Below are positions 8,041 to 18,483 of a DNA stretch of 64,000 nt, piece after piece. The stretch is from Isochrysis galbana. Its lineage: Eukaryota > Haptophyta > Isochrysidales > Isochrysidaceae. Under the pieces are notes generated by a model. It saw only the letters and a program-made list of their open reading frames with translations, ran no database searches and was not told where the DNA came from. The position numbers were made by a program, and so were the translations under genes. Where the stretch lies: contig CM030939.1 in the NCBI GenBank assembly GCA_018136815.1, positions 4,519,419-4,583,418 of the forward strand. Direction: 5' to 3'. Numbering within the stretch: position 1 is the stretch's first letter; each line of letters opens with the position of its first letter.

Positions 8041-10418
8041 TCGGGAGTTGACCGCGCGCAGACAAACATAAACACGGGGACCCTGCGCGACCTGCGCGAC
8101 CAGAGCGTCTTCTTCCCGCGCGCCAGCTGCACGCACACCGACGAGGCGCGCGCCTTCGAGGACGCCTTCCGCGCGCCGGGCGGCGCCTGTCTGTTCGAGG
8201 CGCTGCGCGTGCGCGGCTACGACGTGCGCGCGTGCGCCGTTGCGCCCTGGGAGCCGCCCCCGCGCTGCGGCAGCCTGCCGTGCGAGGCGCTCGGGTCCGA
8301 CGAGGCCGTCGTGGCGCACGCCTGCGCTCAGCTCGCGCGCTGGCGGCTCGCCGACCGCCCGGCCTGCCTGCTCGTCCACTGCGGCGGCTGCGACACCGAG
8401 CGCGTGGTGCGCGAGGCGCTGCGCGCGCCCGCCGGGCCGGCGGCGCCCGTCGACGACGAGCGGATGGGCCGCTACCTGCCGCTGAGCGTGGCGCTCGACG
8501 ACGCACGCCGGCCGGGCACGCAGCGCCTCGCGCTCTCGCGTCACCTCTTCGCGGCGCGCGCGCGCCTCCTGCAGCTCCACCTCGCACCTCAGCAGGCGCT
8601 CGGCGCGCTCCTCGGCGGCGCGGCGCACGCGCTTGAGCTCGCTCTCTTGCTCAACCGCCTCTTGCAGCTTGCGCTTCATGCACCGGTTGTCGACCAGCGC
8701 CTGCTGCGCCTCGGACTGCACCGAGGACAGCTTGGCGAACACCTCGAGCATCTCGCCCGCCCGGCGATCCGCCTCCTCGCGCAGCCGCGCATCGCGCGCG
8801 CGCGTCTCCTCCCGCGCTTCGCGGTGAAGGCCGAGCAAGCGTTCCTGCAGGCCGGCGGTCGTCGCCTGCGCGCGCTCTTCGCCGAGCGCGGCCCGACGCG
8901 CCTCGCGTGCCGCCAGTGCGACGGCCTCCTCCAGGCGTGCTTCCAGCGCGGCGCACTCGGTGCGCAGCACGCCCACGTCAGCGCGCAGTTGGCCCGCGTC
9001 GCTTCGCGCATCTTCCGCCTCGCGCTGGGCCGCCTCGCGGATCTTGAGCACGGTCGCCTGGTTTTCGGCGCGCAACTCCTCAAGCTGCTTGACGTAGCGG
9101 GAAGTGCGCGCCAGCTGGTCCTCGCGGGCGGAGACAGCCCGGTGCTGGCGCTGCCTTTCCGGCTCGGCTCGCACTGCTCCGTCTTCATCCTCGACACCGG
9201 CTATGCCGGCGCCCCGGTGCTCAACGCGCGGCTGCTGCGCGACCAGCGCGGCGGGCCTCCCGGGGAGCAGGTTGCGGCGGCGTTGCGCCGGCTGGACGCG
9301 CGCGGCGTCACGCCCAGCCAGTCGTACCGGCAGCTCGTCGCCTTTGCGCGGAGCGCGCGGTGCGTGGACTACACGTCGGGCTGCACGCAGCGCCTGGCGG
9401 GCATCGGCCTCTCCGCCGAGAACGCGTCCGACATGCTGATGTGCCCCTCGATCGAGCTGCGAAGCGTGCGGTCGGGACGCTACTTCAGCCCGCGCGTGCG
9501 CGCGGCGCTTCCGGCCGCTGACGTGCTGATGACCAACCATCGGATGGCCTCGCCACACATCCTGACGCTCGACTACCTGGTCCAGCTCTCGCCGGCGCTG
9601 ATTTCGCCGTCATCCGGCGCGCTCAAGTTGCGGCTGAGCGCGTTCGAGTTCGCGGCCGAGCGCGCGCGCATGCGCTCGATCAGCCGCGCCAAGATGGGCG
9701 GCGCCTTTGTGTGCACCGTACGCGTGGCGGGGCGCGCGCTGCGGTGTACGGTCGACACTGGCGCAAGCACGACCGTCAACGTGGGCCGCGCCACGGCGGC
9801 CGCGCTGCGTGCTGCGACGGGCCCCGCGGCCGCGCCGCGGCACGTGCGCCAGGTGGGCATCCACGGCGAGCAGATCTGCTCTGATGTGCTGATGTTGCCG
9901 GTCGAGCTCGCGGGCGCGGCCCTTGGCGACCTGCCCGTCTTGCTCAACACGCACGAGACGGAGGCGACCGACGGCTACGTGGGGCTGGGGGTGCTGCAGG
10001 CGTTCGACTTGCTCGTCACGCCCGGGTTAGGGTCGGTCCGTGCGCGCGAAGGGGCGCGTGCCACCACCACTCCTTGGCGCGCGGCGGCGTGGCCGGCGGC
10101 GGCGCCAGAGGCGTCGGAGGCCGCCGCCGCCACGAGGAGGGCGCGGACCGCCGCCCGTGCGGCGGCGAGGCGGGCGGGCTCGAGAGCGTCTCGTCGGCGA
10201 GGAGCCACGCGTACGATTCGTGCATGGACGCCGCCCGTCCGCCGGCAGCGGAACGCGACGGGCTGGGCGGCAGCGTCTCGTCGGCGAGCAGCCACGCGCA
10301 CGGGTCCGCCGGCGGCGGCGGCGATGCGCGGCCGCCACCCACGGGTCGCGAGGCGGACGGGCTGGGCGGCGAGAGCGTCTCGTCGGCGAGCAGCCAAGCG
10401 TACGATTCGTCGGAGTGA
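8041..10418 (+). pseudogene. Rearranged gene with two aspartic-protease-like DTG motifs
   Basis: The + strand reads as sensible protein from about 8041 to 8505 (FFPRASCTHTDEARAFEDAF..., VHCGGCDTERVVREAL). It reads as protein again from about 9128 to 10020, with two DTG motifs: FILDTGYAG near 9190 and CTVDTGAST near 9750. After the second motif comes VLLNTHETEATDGYVGLGVL, the closing strand-loop pattern of retropepsin-like domains. Two such motifs suggest either a two-lobed protease or tandem retropepsin-like domains. Between the two parts the + strand is non-protein-like and the minus strand carries a coiled coil, as if an internal segment were inverted. After about 10020 a frame change is needed to reach a tail with three copies of a SVSSASS-type repeat ending at 10418. 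No ATG was assigned. Function unknown; a viral or transposon origin is possible but unproven. Confidence 0.45.
8515..9125 (-). pseudogene. Coiled-coil segment on the opposite strand, probably inverted
   Basis: On the minus strand about 200 codons form an unmistakable long coiled coil (LEELRAENQATVLKIREA..., EREALRAR), rich in E/R/A/L with heptad spacing. The continuations on both sides on the minus strand lose protein character, while the + strand regains it. This fits an inversion of about 610 bp inside one gene. The ends carry short opposed CCGGGC/GCCCGG sequences near 8513 and 9138. Confidence 0.5.
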
Positions 10419-10589
10419 GTGAATTCGATGCGTAGGCCATAACACTAAAGACGTGACGTCCGGAGGACGACACGCACCCCGCACACCACCTCGCCGACCG
10501 ACGCGGTTCCCGCCGGGCAGTGCCTGGACACCTCCGCCGCCCGACCATCGGCGCAAATGCCGCGGAGATCCCGTTTGTACTAAAAAAAG

Positions 10590-10680
10590 GGGATCCTTTA
10601 AGTAGAACTTATACCGTCCACATGGGGGGCACTTGCGGAAAAAACAACCAAACCTGAGGTTGCACCCTCTCAAGGCCGGG
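10590..10680 (-). repeat. Right arm of the imperfect inverted repeat
   Basis: Reverse-complement partner of 7937-8024, with an 11-bp exact core GAGGGTGCAAC and a shared GGTATA...TTCTACT block. Whether these are true terminal inverted repeats of a DNA element or two opposed copies of a shorter repeat cannot be decided here. Confidence 0.45.
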
Positions 10681-11040
10681 CGGGGGGCTCGCGCTGCGCG
10701 CGCGCTGCTCGCACCTGGCTTCTGGCGCTCGTCTGCGCGCTGCGAAGGGGGGGGGTGTGCGAGAACGACCTGGAGGCGAGCGCGGCGAGCGTGAAGGGGC
10801 ACATCGCGGCACGCAGCGTGGGGGGGGCTTACCTTTGGTGTTGGCCGCGCGAGTACACCCCTGTGGCAAGCTGGGCTGCCAGAGAGGAGTGGGGGAAGGG
10901 GGGGGAGGGGAGCGGCGCGCGGCGGGCCTCCGCGGCCGCTGCAGCGGCTAAGTCCCCGGCACCCGGGGAGATAGCCGCTGGAGCGAGCCCTTATTGTCAC
11001 CTTTCGGCACCAGCCAGAATCTCACACTGTGCTCACCCTC
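10681..11040. other. No gene recognised
   Basis: GC-rich DNA with G-runs at 10745 and 10895. Minus-strand frames here are arginine/proline-rich shadows. Confidence 0.5.
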
Positions 11041-11280
11041 GCCCCCCGCAACTCCCACAAGCTCGCACCGCTCCAACTCCGCACGCAGCAACTCATAGGC
11101 TCCCTCAAATTCATCGAGCTCCTTCACCCGCGCATCTCCCTCCTCCTCCACCGCCTCTCGTGCGTCATGTCGTCGCCGCCCGCCGAAGCCTACGACGTCG
11201 CTCGAGCCGCCCTCGCCCTCCTCGCACACCACGAGAAGGACGTAGGCATCACCTACGGCGGCCTCGCCCTCTCTTCCTGA
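11041..11280 (+). pseudogene. Ty1/copia-type pol fragment (end of RT)
   Basis: The + frame QQLIGSLKFIELLHPRISLL then HRLSCVMSSPP, ...ALALLAHHEKDVGITYGG follows the pattern of the last part of copia reverse transcriptase ('LIGSL-x-Y-L...RPDIS...LS..M..P...H...A...L.YL..T.D.GI.Y'). It stops after about 80 codons and is directly followed by a Ty3-type chromodomain fragment, so the two were joined by deletion or nested insertion. Confidence 0.5.
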
Positions 11281-11890
11281 GAACCGGTTAGTCAAGGAGG
11301 AGGTGCACATCTCGAACCTCCGGCCGTATCATACTTTCGTTGACGAAGAGCCGCTAGCTGACGACGAGTACATCGTTGAACAGTTGCTCGATCGTCGTAG
11401 CCGTGGCGAATCTACCGAATATCTCGTGAAGTGGCGTGGCTATTCTCTTCGAGAAGCCACCTGAGAGCCTCGTTCCGAGTTGCTCCATCGTTGTTCTGAT
11501 TTGCTTGATGATTATGATCGCTCCGTCGAAGAGACTTTCCCAGAAGATGTTGATTCTCTGCAAGCAACTTCTTCCTCAGCCAGGGATACTTACTCCTCTT
11601 CCTTTCGTTCTCGATGCGCCGTCCTCGCGCACTCGCTCCAGGCTCCACTCCCGTTGATCCCATGTCTTGGGTAAGGGATTCGTCCCTCTAATCTAGCCCC
11701 ACGCCTCGGCTAGGGCTCCGAGTTCGAATTTCTGTCCGAGCGAATCATGGAGGTGCTGAACACGTGCTGCCTGCGCTCTACACCCGGCGCAACACCCGAG
11801 CAAAGCTCCTGTAAAAGGGAGAAGTGGGTGGGGCAGTGCGTACGAAAGAGGCCGCCGCGTTAAGCCGCCGATTTCGTGCTCGCTTTGGAT
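11281..11890 (+). mobile_element. Ty3/gypsy 3' fragment: integrase end, chromodomain and 3' UTR
   Basis: The frame from 11281 (NRLVKEEVHISNLRPYHTF) aligns by eye with the end of the intact pol at about 38447-38700. It contains EYLVKWRGYSLREAT, the aromatic core of a chromodomain. The next codon is TGA where the intact element has TGG (W), so the frame is broken. Downstream, GCCCGAGCAAAGCTCCTGTA through GATTTCGTGCTCGCTTTGGA (11790-11885) matches the 3' UTR of the minus-strand element near 21690-21590. No LTR was found after it. Confidence 0.75.
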
Positions 11891-11897
11891 CCAAAGG

Positions 11898-12179
11898 GTG
11901 TTCTTGTCTCCACGTTTCGCTCGCTATGTTCCGTTGCTTCTTGTTCCGATTCTGACCTTTGGTCAGCCCAGGTCCCAGGTTCCAGGTCTCTGTTTCAGCG
12001 CCGAAGACGTCAACGACCTTTTGACCTTCGCCTCCCCGGGCGGCCTCTGCCGCCTCCTCGTCGTCGTCGACGATCTTCTTTTCTCCGAGGACGCAGTCCT
12101 CGCCCGCCGGGTCAGCCGCGACTGCCCGGTAATGCTGCATGCAAGCGTGGATGTGGATGAAGATGCGGGATGCGGGTGA
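11898..12179 (+). CDS. Short hypothetical frame, unrecognised
   Basis: The last 60 codons (SAEDVNDLLTFASPGGLCRL...) have a balanced, protein-like composition and end at a TGA at 12179. The first part overlaps the edge of the retrotransposon 3' UTR match, so the true start, if any, is later or in another exon. It could be a gene remnant. Confidence 0.25.
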   Translation: MFLSPRFARYVPLLLVPILTFGQPRSQVPGLCFSAEDVNDLLTFASPGGLCRLLVVVDDLLFSEDAVLARRVSRDCPVMLHASVDVDEDAGCG

Positions 12180-12892
12180 TGCCCCCACAGGCCACAGGCC
12201 ACAGGGGCGAACACCCCTCAAGTAGCAAATGCCCAACCTAAAGTCAAATAAACAACACACAAGGCACAGATCCACCGATAAAAGTTAAATAAATAACGAT
12301 ACACAAATTGTGGATTTACTCCGGTTTCGACAGAGGGGGGCGCCGTGCGATATCCCACATCAGGCGGGCCGCGGGGGAATATCCGGACGGCCAAACGAGG
12401 AGGGAACGGAACCTACGAGGGAAGAGCGATGGGGATGCGGTCTCCTCCTGCTTTGGGCCAGCCACCAATGATCTCCCCCTTTCGAAACCAGTATATACCA
12501 GTGGGTGGGGGGTGGGGTAGACTCAGGTACCACCCGAGGGACCTTGGCCCCGGCTGGGCCCATTATAACTTTCGAAAATAATCTCAGCATATATATACAG
12601 TTCGACGCCCCGCCCACAACCTACATAGGAAGTAAAGGCCCTGGCCGAGAAAGAGCATGGAGCGGAGAGAGGGGAGCGAGAAGTCATGATCCAAAATTAA
12701 AGTCGTCTCGCAACAAAGTCAGCCACCGGCCTAGGAGCGGGGCCGCAAAGGCCTAAACTGAGGAATATCTCAGCAAAAAGAGGAGCGCCCGTCTCGTGCC
12801 CATCTCATGTCATTCACAATGAGCGTATCCAGCATGTCGACGCCCTCATTCAATTTCAATTCATAGTAGATACCTTGTTCCATCCGTCTCCG
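12180..12892. other. No gene recognised
   Basis: Mixed-composition DNA downstream of the NF-YB gene, probably including its 3' UTR. It carries TTAAATAAATAACG near 12285 and AAAATTAAAG near 12690. No repeat family seen elsewhere in the window was noticed here. Confidence 0.4.
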
Positions 12893-14231
12893 TCAATCCT
12901 GAAAATCCGCAGCTCTCTTGCGCTTTCCTCGAGGGACTTCTAGTTGATGAGCATCTTGGAGCGAGCTGCCGATGATTGCCTCTACGTCCTCGGTATCAGG
13001 GGAGGCCGATACTGAAGAGGGGCCCGCGACTGAAGCCGTCGAAACATTGTGAAGCGCTTGCCGCTTCGCCTGCTCGACCTTTGCCGAGCCTTTGACATCA
13101 GATGCCATGTGCGGGAGCATGATGCTAAGGGGTTCCACCCACTCCTCAAAGTCTATCATGTGGACAGGGGAGAGAGAAGTGAGAGTGGTCGCAAGGGAGG
13201 ATGTCGTGGGCTTAACGCACAAAACGTCTACGTCACAAGAACCAGGCGTTGCGGCATCTCACCCAGGGAACGAAGTGCAGTAAGGAAGTCCTCGCCGACC
13301 ATCGTACGGCGCTGTTGCTCGCGGCAAATGTCATTGACCTCACTGCAGTGACAAGGGTGGGTGGTGGTGCAGAGATCAACCAACTCTTGGGTGTGTCAAT
13401 GGCAAACTTTTGCTCCCTAATCGACCGAAGTTGACCAGTGGAGACCGTCCTGATGTTTTGGCGGGATCGCAGCTCTAGCGATTACCCACAGAAACTCGGG
13501 CGGGCACGGATGCAAACTGTTAGTTAGTGACTCGAGCAGCGGGTGCGCTCTGCACTTTTTCGTACCTTGTTAGGAAGCAAACAAACTCGCTTAGTGCCTC
13601 CTGTGTAAGGGATCGGGACGCAGACGGAGTAAGAGCGTGGGACATGCCGACGACGAGGTGAGGTAATGCATGCTCGATCATCGTGATGTCTTCAGGAGAG
13701 TCAGCTCTCCTGTATCTGAGCCGGTGTGGCAACTCAGAGGGGCCGGCCGTGTTCGCGATTCTTGGCGCTGTAAGTCTGCCTTCAGAATGCATGATTCGGG
13801 CGCAAATGCACAGTTCGCTATTCATTTCTAGAATGTATGAGGCTCGCTGTGTGCGCGCCTCTCTCCTCGGTTGCAGCTGCGCCTATGCCAAGGGCTGTGT
13901 GGATGCAAACTGAAACTCAGTTTGCTGGCAGGATGTCTGAGCACTTGGATTGGGAATGTGTGTGCCTCGCCTGCATGAAATACTTTGCATCGCGACTAAT
14001 CTTACAGCCTTCAGGTAACTCGCTCTGGATGATTCGGAAGATGTTGGCCGCAGGCAGCAGCCTGTCCTGCTCTCGGATTGGCTCCTGCGTGGCCTCAGTC
14101 ATGGACGCAGCGAGCGTCGCCTGCTGGACGAGCTCTGAATAATCCGGGTCGCGTGCGCTTTGGGTTGGGGCATGAACTCTGGTGGCGAGCACAGGCTGTC
14201 TCCGATGCTCCTCCTCTACCGGCTCGGCCAT
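12893..14231 (-). CDS. CCAAT-binding factor subunit NF-YB/HAP3 (histone fold)
   Basis: Exons on the minus strand are 14231-13971, 13600-13566, 13342-13263 and 13152-12893, for 211 aa. Joined, they give the classic NF-YB core in order: REQDRLLPAANIFRII (53-68), KISRDAKYFMQ|EALSEFVCFLT, S-EVNDICREQQRRTMVGEDF, LTALRSL-DFEEWVEPL. Each junction restores the family alignment. Introns 2 and 3 are GT-AG. Intron 1 joins CAG|GCGAGG to CTTACACAG|GAG, so it appears to be a GC-AG intron. NF-YB pairs with NF-YC through histone folds, then with NF-YA, to bind CCAAT boxes in the nucleus. The C-terminal tail has a basic RGKRKR, a possible nuclear signal. The start ATG at 14231 is the first in frame. Confidence 0.9.
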
Positions 14232-14825
14232 GGAGTGCGATGCAGACGGTGAGGAGAACAGGAAGGAGGGCGGGCAGCGGCCGGGAGGGGGGGGGGGAGG
14301 GGGGGAGAGGAAGCTCGGTCAGGTGGGCAGGAGGTGCGGAAGACCACCTATAGAATCTCGCTGCTATAGCGATGTGAAGGCCGCGTCTATGACATTTGGG
14401 GCGGGGGGGGGGAGGGGGAGGTTGGACTGGGGCGGCGAGAGGGAGCGGCCCAATTGGCCCGTCGGCTGTCGGCCCAGGGGGGCGGGGGGGGGCGGGGCGG
14501 GGGGGGGGACAGGTGGTGGGGAGGGTCGAGAGTCGAGAGTGGCCAGCCCTCAACCCAGTCGAGAATCAGTCCCACCACCGACGAAGTGCTCGTGGGGTGT
14601 CCAAGGGAGAAGATGGAAGATGAGCTGGAGCCACCTACAATAAAAAGTAATACCCCTACTTGACTCTGGAGGGGCTGACAGGCTGACATTCTGACATTAT
14701 ATCAGGCAAAGAATCTCGACCACAGGACCACACAAGACCCTACGACCTGAGTTGTCAGGGCATCAGCATATCAGTACTGATGTGCTGTTTTTATGCCAGG
14801 TTTCACAGTGAACCCTGGATCATAT
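14232..14825. other. 5' flank of NF-YB gene: G-run-rich, no gene
   Basis: Long G-runs at 14286-14304, 14403-14420 and 14475-14510, with short opposite-strand C-rich frames that are not protein-like. It probably contains the NF-YB promoter. No TATA box was assigned. Confidence 0.4.
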
Positions 14826-15173
14826 CTATTCAGTTTCTGCTCTCTCGCTGCCGGCGGCGCCGCCCTCAGGTCGGTCCCACCTTGACCCATGGGCCGTAGG
14901 GTCTGAGGGCGATGCGGAACAGGCCTCGTCCTCATCGGTCATCGGCGGATCGGCGGCCGGCGTGGCGGTGAGAGCCGATTCAGGGAGGCCGACGGCCGGC
15001 GGGCTCAGGCCCATTAGCAAAGCAAGAAGCAAGGTGGGAAGGCTGGCTTGGGCGAGGGCGAGAACGGCGGCGACAGCGGCATCGAGCGCGAGAGGCAAAG
15101 GCAAAGAGCAAGGGCGATCGATTGATAATATAAGTAGTAAGTAGTGATCATAGAATAATGAATAATTGAACAT
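14826..15173 (-). pseudogene. Degenerate copy of the retrotransposon gag start
   Basis: On the minus strand an ATG at 15082 starts MPLSPPFSPSPKPAFPP, the counterpart of MSLSPPSSPSLKPACPP at 28879. The out-of-frame translation LDAAVAAVLALAQASLP matches LDVALAAVLALAQARLP in the same place of the intact element. The gag frame meets a TAA about 21 codons in. It is therefore a broken remnant of the 5' region of a related Ty3-type element. Confidence 0.6.
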
Positions 15174-15365
15174 TTTACATTTTTAGCGTTAGTGCCACTC
15201 CTGCCGTTGCTACTAGCCCCCTTGGTTGGCAGTTGGGAGTTTTGTTGCGGGCTTTGAAGAATGGAGAATGGTCAAAAATGCCCACCCGTATCCGTATCCC
15301 ATGTCTGTAGTAAAAAAAGGCCAATGATGATCGCCCTAAATATACAAATGTAAGATATAAGAGCC

Positions 15366-15388
15366 TCAACTAAGTTTATACTTGCTTC
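15366..15388 (+). repeat. Short end fragment of repeat family A
   Basis: CAACTAAGTTTATACTTG is the exact start of the family A repeats at 19369, 45649 and 62129, but the match stops after about 20 bases. Confidence 0.5.
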
Positions 15389-15399
15389 ATAGGGACGGG

Positions 15400-16250
15400 C
15401 CAGGATTTCGGAAATTTTTTTCGAAATTTGGGCTCATTTTCCGAGCGTCGATTTCGTTCGAAATTTCGCGAAATTTGGGCCGTCTAAGGGACATGGACAC
15501 AATACCAGGGGGGGGGATGGGGGTCGATGGTCGATGGGCAATAAATATACTACTAGGGGGGGGGTCGGGAATAAGGGTAGGCCAAGATATCCGGATATAT
15601 CTCTTGGATATTTGGGCGGATTTTTTGGCATTTGGATATTTGGTGGATCTTTGGGCATGGTCTGCGCCCCAACCCCAACCCCAAAAACAAAAACAACACA
15701 CTTTGTGGGCGCGAGGCGCGGGGGGGACGGGGAGGGAGCTAAAGGAGGAGGGGGGGGCTCGGGGGCTGGGGGGGCGGCAAACAGACAGTAAGAGGTGATA
15801 CCGATAGATACGTAATAAAATGAGCTGTTCCTATAATAAAGACGTCTATCTCATCCCGAACGGAGCCTTGCCTGGTCTGTCATGAGAGGTGTGGCAGTCC
15901 CCCTGCCCCTGCCCTGGGCGTCCCCCTCCCCCTCCCCCCTCCCCCTCCCTCTGGCGCGCTCGCAGTAGGCCCTGGCCAAAATGTCCAGTTTTTCTTGCCC
16001 AAAAATGTCCACCGGAAATGTCCCAAAAATGTCCAATTTTGCACCCAAATGTCTCAAAAATGTCCGGTTGCGCAGTTCCGCACATGCGCTATAACATATA
16101 CGTATGTAAGTATTACGTATTATTCATACTAGTAGTAAGTAGTAAGTACTATATGCGTATGAGTATGATCTATGATATGTGTATGTATACGTAAATGTAA
16201 ATGCTATAAAAGAAAAAAGATTCATATATCCATATGCATATGCCATCTGG
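15400..16250. repeat. AT-rich stretch with irregular short-motif repeats
   Basis: Three kinds of motif cluster here. CGAAATTTGGGC occurs at about 15421 and 15469. GGATATTT/GGATTTTTTGG runs occur at 15600-15656. About six copies of AAAATGTCC lie between 15977 and 16065. A TATACGTATG-like low-complexity stretch follows to 16250. No gene was recognised. Confidence 0.7.
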
Positions 16251-16254
16251 GATC

Positions 16255-16766
16255 TGACACACCACGCTTCGAGAAGAGCCAAAGCGGACATGGGTCGCCA
16301 ACCCAAGAAACGTATGGATGTCAACGAATTCCGCCCAATCTTCGAAACAAATGACGACAACGAATTAGTTCCAAGTAGTAAACTCGTAGCGATACTAGAG
16401 CGCCTCAACATAAAACATATAATACACCAGCAAAACAACACCGGACCCAGCGACCAGGGATAGCAATAGTCAATAAGCCTCCGCGGGAGGAACCCGATGG
16501 GGAAGGCCGAAAGGCCCGGCCCCCACACTGGGACGGACTGGGCCCGTGACAGGCGCAATCCAAACGCAAGATGCCTGCCCCTCCCCTCCCCCAAGCGCTA
16601 GGCCCAAAGTAGTGTACATGGGCCGACCCCCCAAAACCGAAGAAAAAGGAACGAGGGGGGGAGCGGGCGGGGGTGCAGAGGTAGGGGTATAGGCGATGGT
16701 AGCGGGAGCGCGGGAGAGAGCGTGTCAATAGTAGCGTAGCGGTCATCTTCAAGAATGTTTTTTTTT
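16255..16766 (+). mobile_element. 5'-truncated LINE copy (C-terminus plus 3' UTR)
   Basis: The frame ending at 16463 reads MGRQPKKRMDVNEFRPIF then SSKLVAILERLNIKH, the same C-terminus as at 1800-1960. It is followed by the family 3' UTR (GTAGTGTACATGGGCCG near 16610) and an oligo-T run at 16758-16766. Everything upstream of the last 70 codons is missing. Confidence 0.85.
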
Positions 16767-17257
16767 CTCTACGTATTACTGTGAGTGCGCGTTCGATAGT
16801 GGTGTGAGAGAATTGTAAAAGGAAGCTTTTACCCGGTTTTGATCGCTTGAGCGCGAGCGATGGCGTCGCTCTCCCTTCTCTCGGCCGCCCTGGTCACCGC
16901 GATGGTGCCAGGGCGATAGTAAGCTTATTGAATAAACAGGACACGGCGCGGCGATGATAGAAAGCACCTTGTGTGATTTTGTGTATTATGTGTATGTCTC
17001 GAATGCTGTTGGACACAGTGTTGCACGCTTTGTATTGCACACAGTGTGCAACGGCAATGGCGGGCTGATGGAGCAGCTTGAGTCACGTGAGTTAAGCCTA
17101 TAGGGCCGCCAGGGAGCACCCGCCCAGCAGTGTGTTGCTGGATAGCGGCCTTTCTTCTTCGTGCCATGATCGAGAGATGGAAAAGATTAAGTGCTAAGGT
17201 CCTACATGACGGGGGCTGTGAATCATGTTCCGCATGGATTGCTCACAAAATACAAGG
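16767..17257. other. No gene recognised
   Basis: Mixed DNA downstream of the AhpC/TSA gene on the minus strand, probably holding its 3' UTR. The short frames here look like chance. Confidence 0.4.
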
Positions 17258-18280
17258 CTAATCACATGACTTGCCGCCGGTGTCCCCGAGGCCTAGAGGG
17301 TTTAGCGCGCGATGCACGCCAATGTATGGCGCAAGGAAGGTCAGCGGTCGCGACATCGACTCGGAATACGTCAGGACGCCACGGTGGCGATACTCATAGG
17401 CTGTCTCTCCCGTGGGCTCGAAGATGAAAGTAGCTCCTCGCCGTACAATTTGGGTGGGGTTGCTGACGTAGTCTTCCCAGTGGGACAGGACTTCCACCAT
17501 GTTGCGCAGCCGCACTGTGGCGAGTTCCACAGGCCGCTGGTATCCACTCTCATTCTTCCAGAAGTTTTCGTATGCGAACGAGCCGATCTTCACAGGACCT
17601 ACTCCAGGACCGATCGTGATCGGACCGGCCTGGACAATATCATCAGGACGAAGCCTCTCGGGTGCCGAGCGATCGCCGACATAGCCCCGGAATATTTCGG
17701 CCAACGTGCCGGGTGCGCATATCCCAGCGCACATTGCCAGGTAATTGAGCCATGCGTTTGCAATGTCTCGAAGAGCTGGTTTCTCCTCTGGCACTCTTCC
17801 GGGAAGGCTCCTGAGAAAGAAGCCGAGCACTGCATCTGGCACCCATTCTGGAAGCTCCCAGCACGGCCCCGCGTGCAGACCGAGTGCCGCATGCAAAGCA
17901 CCATCTGGATCGACTCGCAGATTTGATAGCGGAAGCCCCGTGAACGCGGCGAATCTCCTGGCAGCCTCGGCGTCACCGATGCCGATCACGCGCAGCTGCA
18001 TCTCTGCGAGCTCAAGGTCGCCGAGCACGGCGACGAGCTGCTCGCAGAACTCGCACGAGTCGAACTCGCCGAGCTGTGGCAATATGACCACGAGTGATCG
18101 CGTTCGAATCCCCCGATCCAGCATCATCTTCTCATTGATTGACTGGAGAGCAAGGCTCCTCTTGCCGTCTCTTGGGTCAATGACGCTCGCCGCCTGAATC
18201 ACCTGGAAGGGGGTGTTGAGCGCGAGGGCGAGCGCGTGCCGAGCGAGCGCCAGCAGCAGCAGTGTCTTCGCTACCCGCAT
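17258..18280 (-). CDS. AhpC/TSA-type antioxidant (peroxiredoxin-like) protein, exported or plastid
   Basis: A single exon of 340 aa. The N-terminus [20 protein letters not shown] is a strong signal peptide, which in algae with complex plastids can be the first part of a plastid-targeting leader. A thioredoxin fold follows: [20 protein letters not shown] has a CxxC (C-E-F-C) after the first beta-strand. [20 protein letters not shown] and [17 protein letters not shown] then match the AhpC/TSA antioxidant family (the PRXL2-like group) in order. A C-terminal half of about 150 aa contains more conserved-looking segments. A role in thiol redox or peroxide defence is inferred from the fold. No intron is needed. 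Confidence 0.75.
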   Translation of the reverse strand: MRVAKTLLLLALARHALALALNTPFQVIQAASVIDPRDGKRSLALQSINEKMMLDRGIRTRSLVVILPQLGEFDSCEFCEQLVAVLGDLELAEMQLRVIGIGDAEAARRFAAFTGLPLSNLRVDPDGALHAALGLHAGPCWELPEWVPDAVLGFFLRSLPGRVPEEKPALRDIANAWLNYLAMCAGICAPGTLAEIFRGYVGDRSAPERLRPDDIVQAGPITIGPGVGPVKIGSFAYENFWKNESGYQRPVELATVRLRNMVEVLSHWEDYVSNPTQIVRRGATFIFEPTGETAYEYRHRGVLTYSESMSRPLTFLAPYIGVHRALNPLGLGDTGGKSCD

Positions 18281-18462
18281 GATCTGCCGGTACCGCGTAG
18301 AAGAAAGGAGGGAAAGAGGGGAAGAGGGAGAGAGGGTGGCGAGAGAGAGGAGGATGCTCCCGAGGCGGCCTCACTCGCCGAAGGTGGAAGAAAACTACTT
18401 GACGCCGACGACTCCACCCCTCTCTTCTTCTCTCTCAGTGTCTTCTTATTCTTCTTCCACGA

Positions 18463-18483
18463 TAGAGCTCTAGAGCTCTAGAG
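18463..18483. repeat. Tandem palindrome AGAGCTCT
   Basis: TAGAGCTCTAGAGCTCTAGA is a nested palindrome about 100 bp before the LINE fragment starts. It may be a small microsatellite. Confidence 0.6.

Noticed and set aside
8014..9558. 514-codon minus-strand frame as one gene
   Set aside because: Only the middle (8515-9125) looks like protein. The two ends are H/R/A-rich antisense of better + strand sequence, and high GC keeps such frames open.
10026..10034. GGGTTAGGGT as telomeric repeat
   Set aside because: A single occurrence inside an open frame; no tandem array.
9975..11000. 341-codon minus-strand frame
   Set aside because: Arginine/proline/serine-rich shadow of GC-rich DNA, no motif, overlaps the + strand tail repeats and an inverted-repeat arm.
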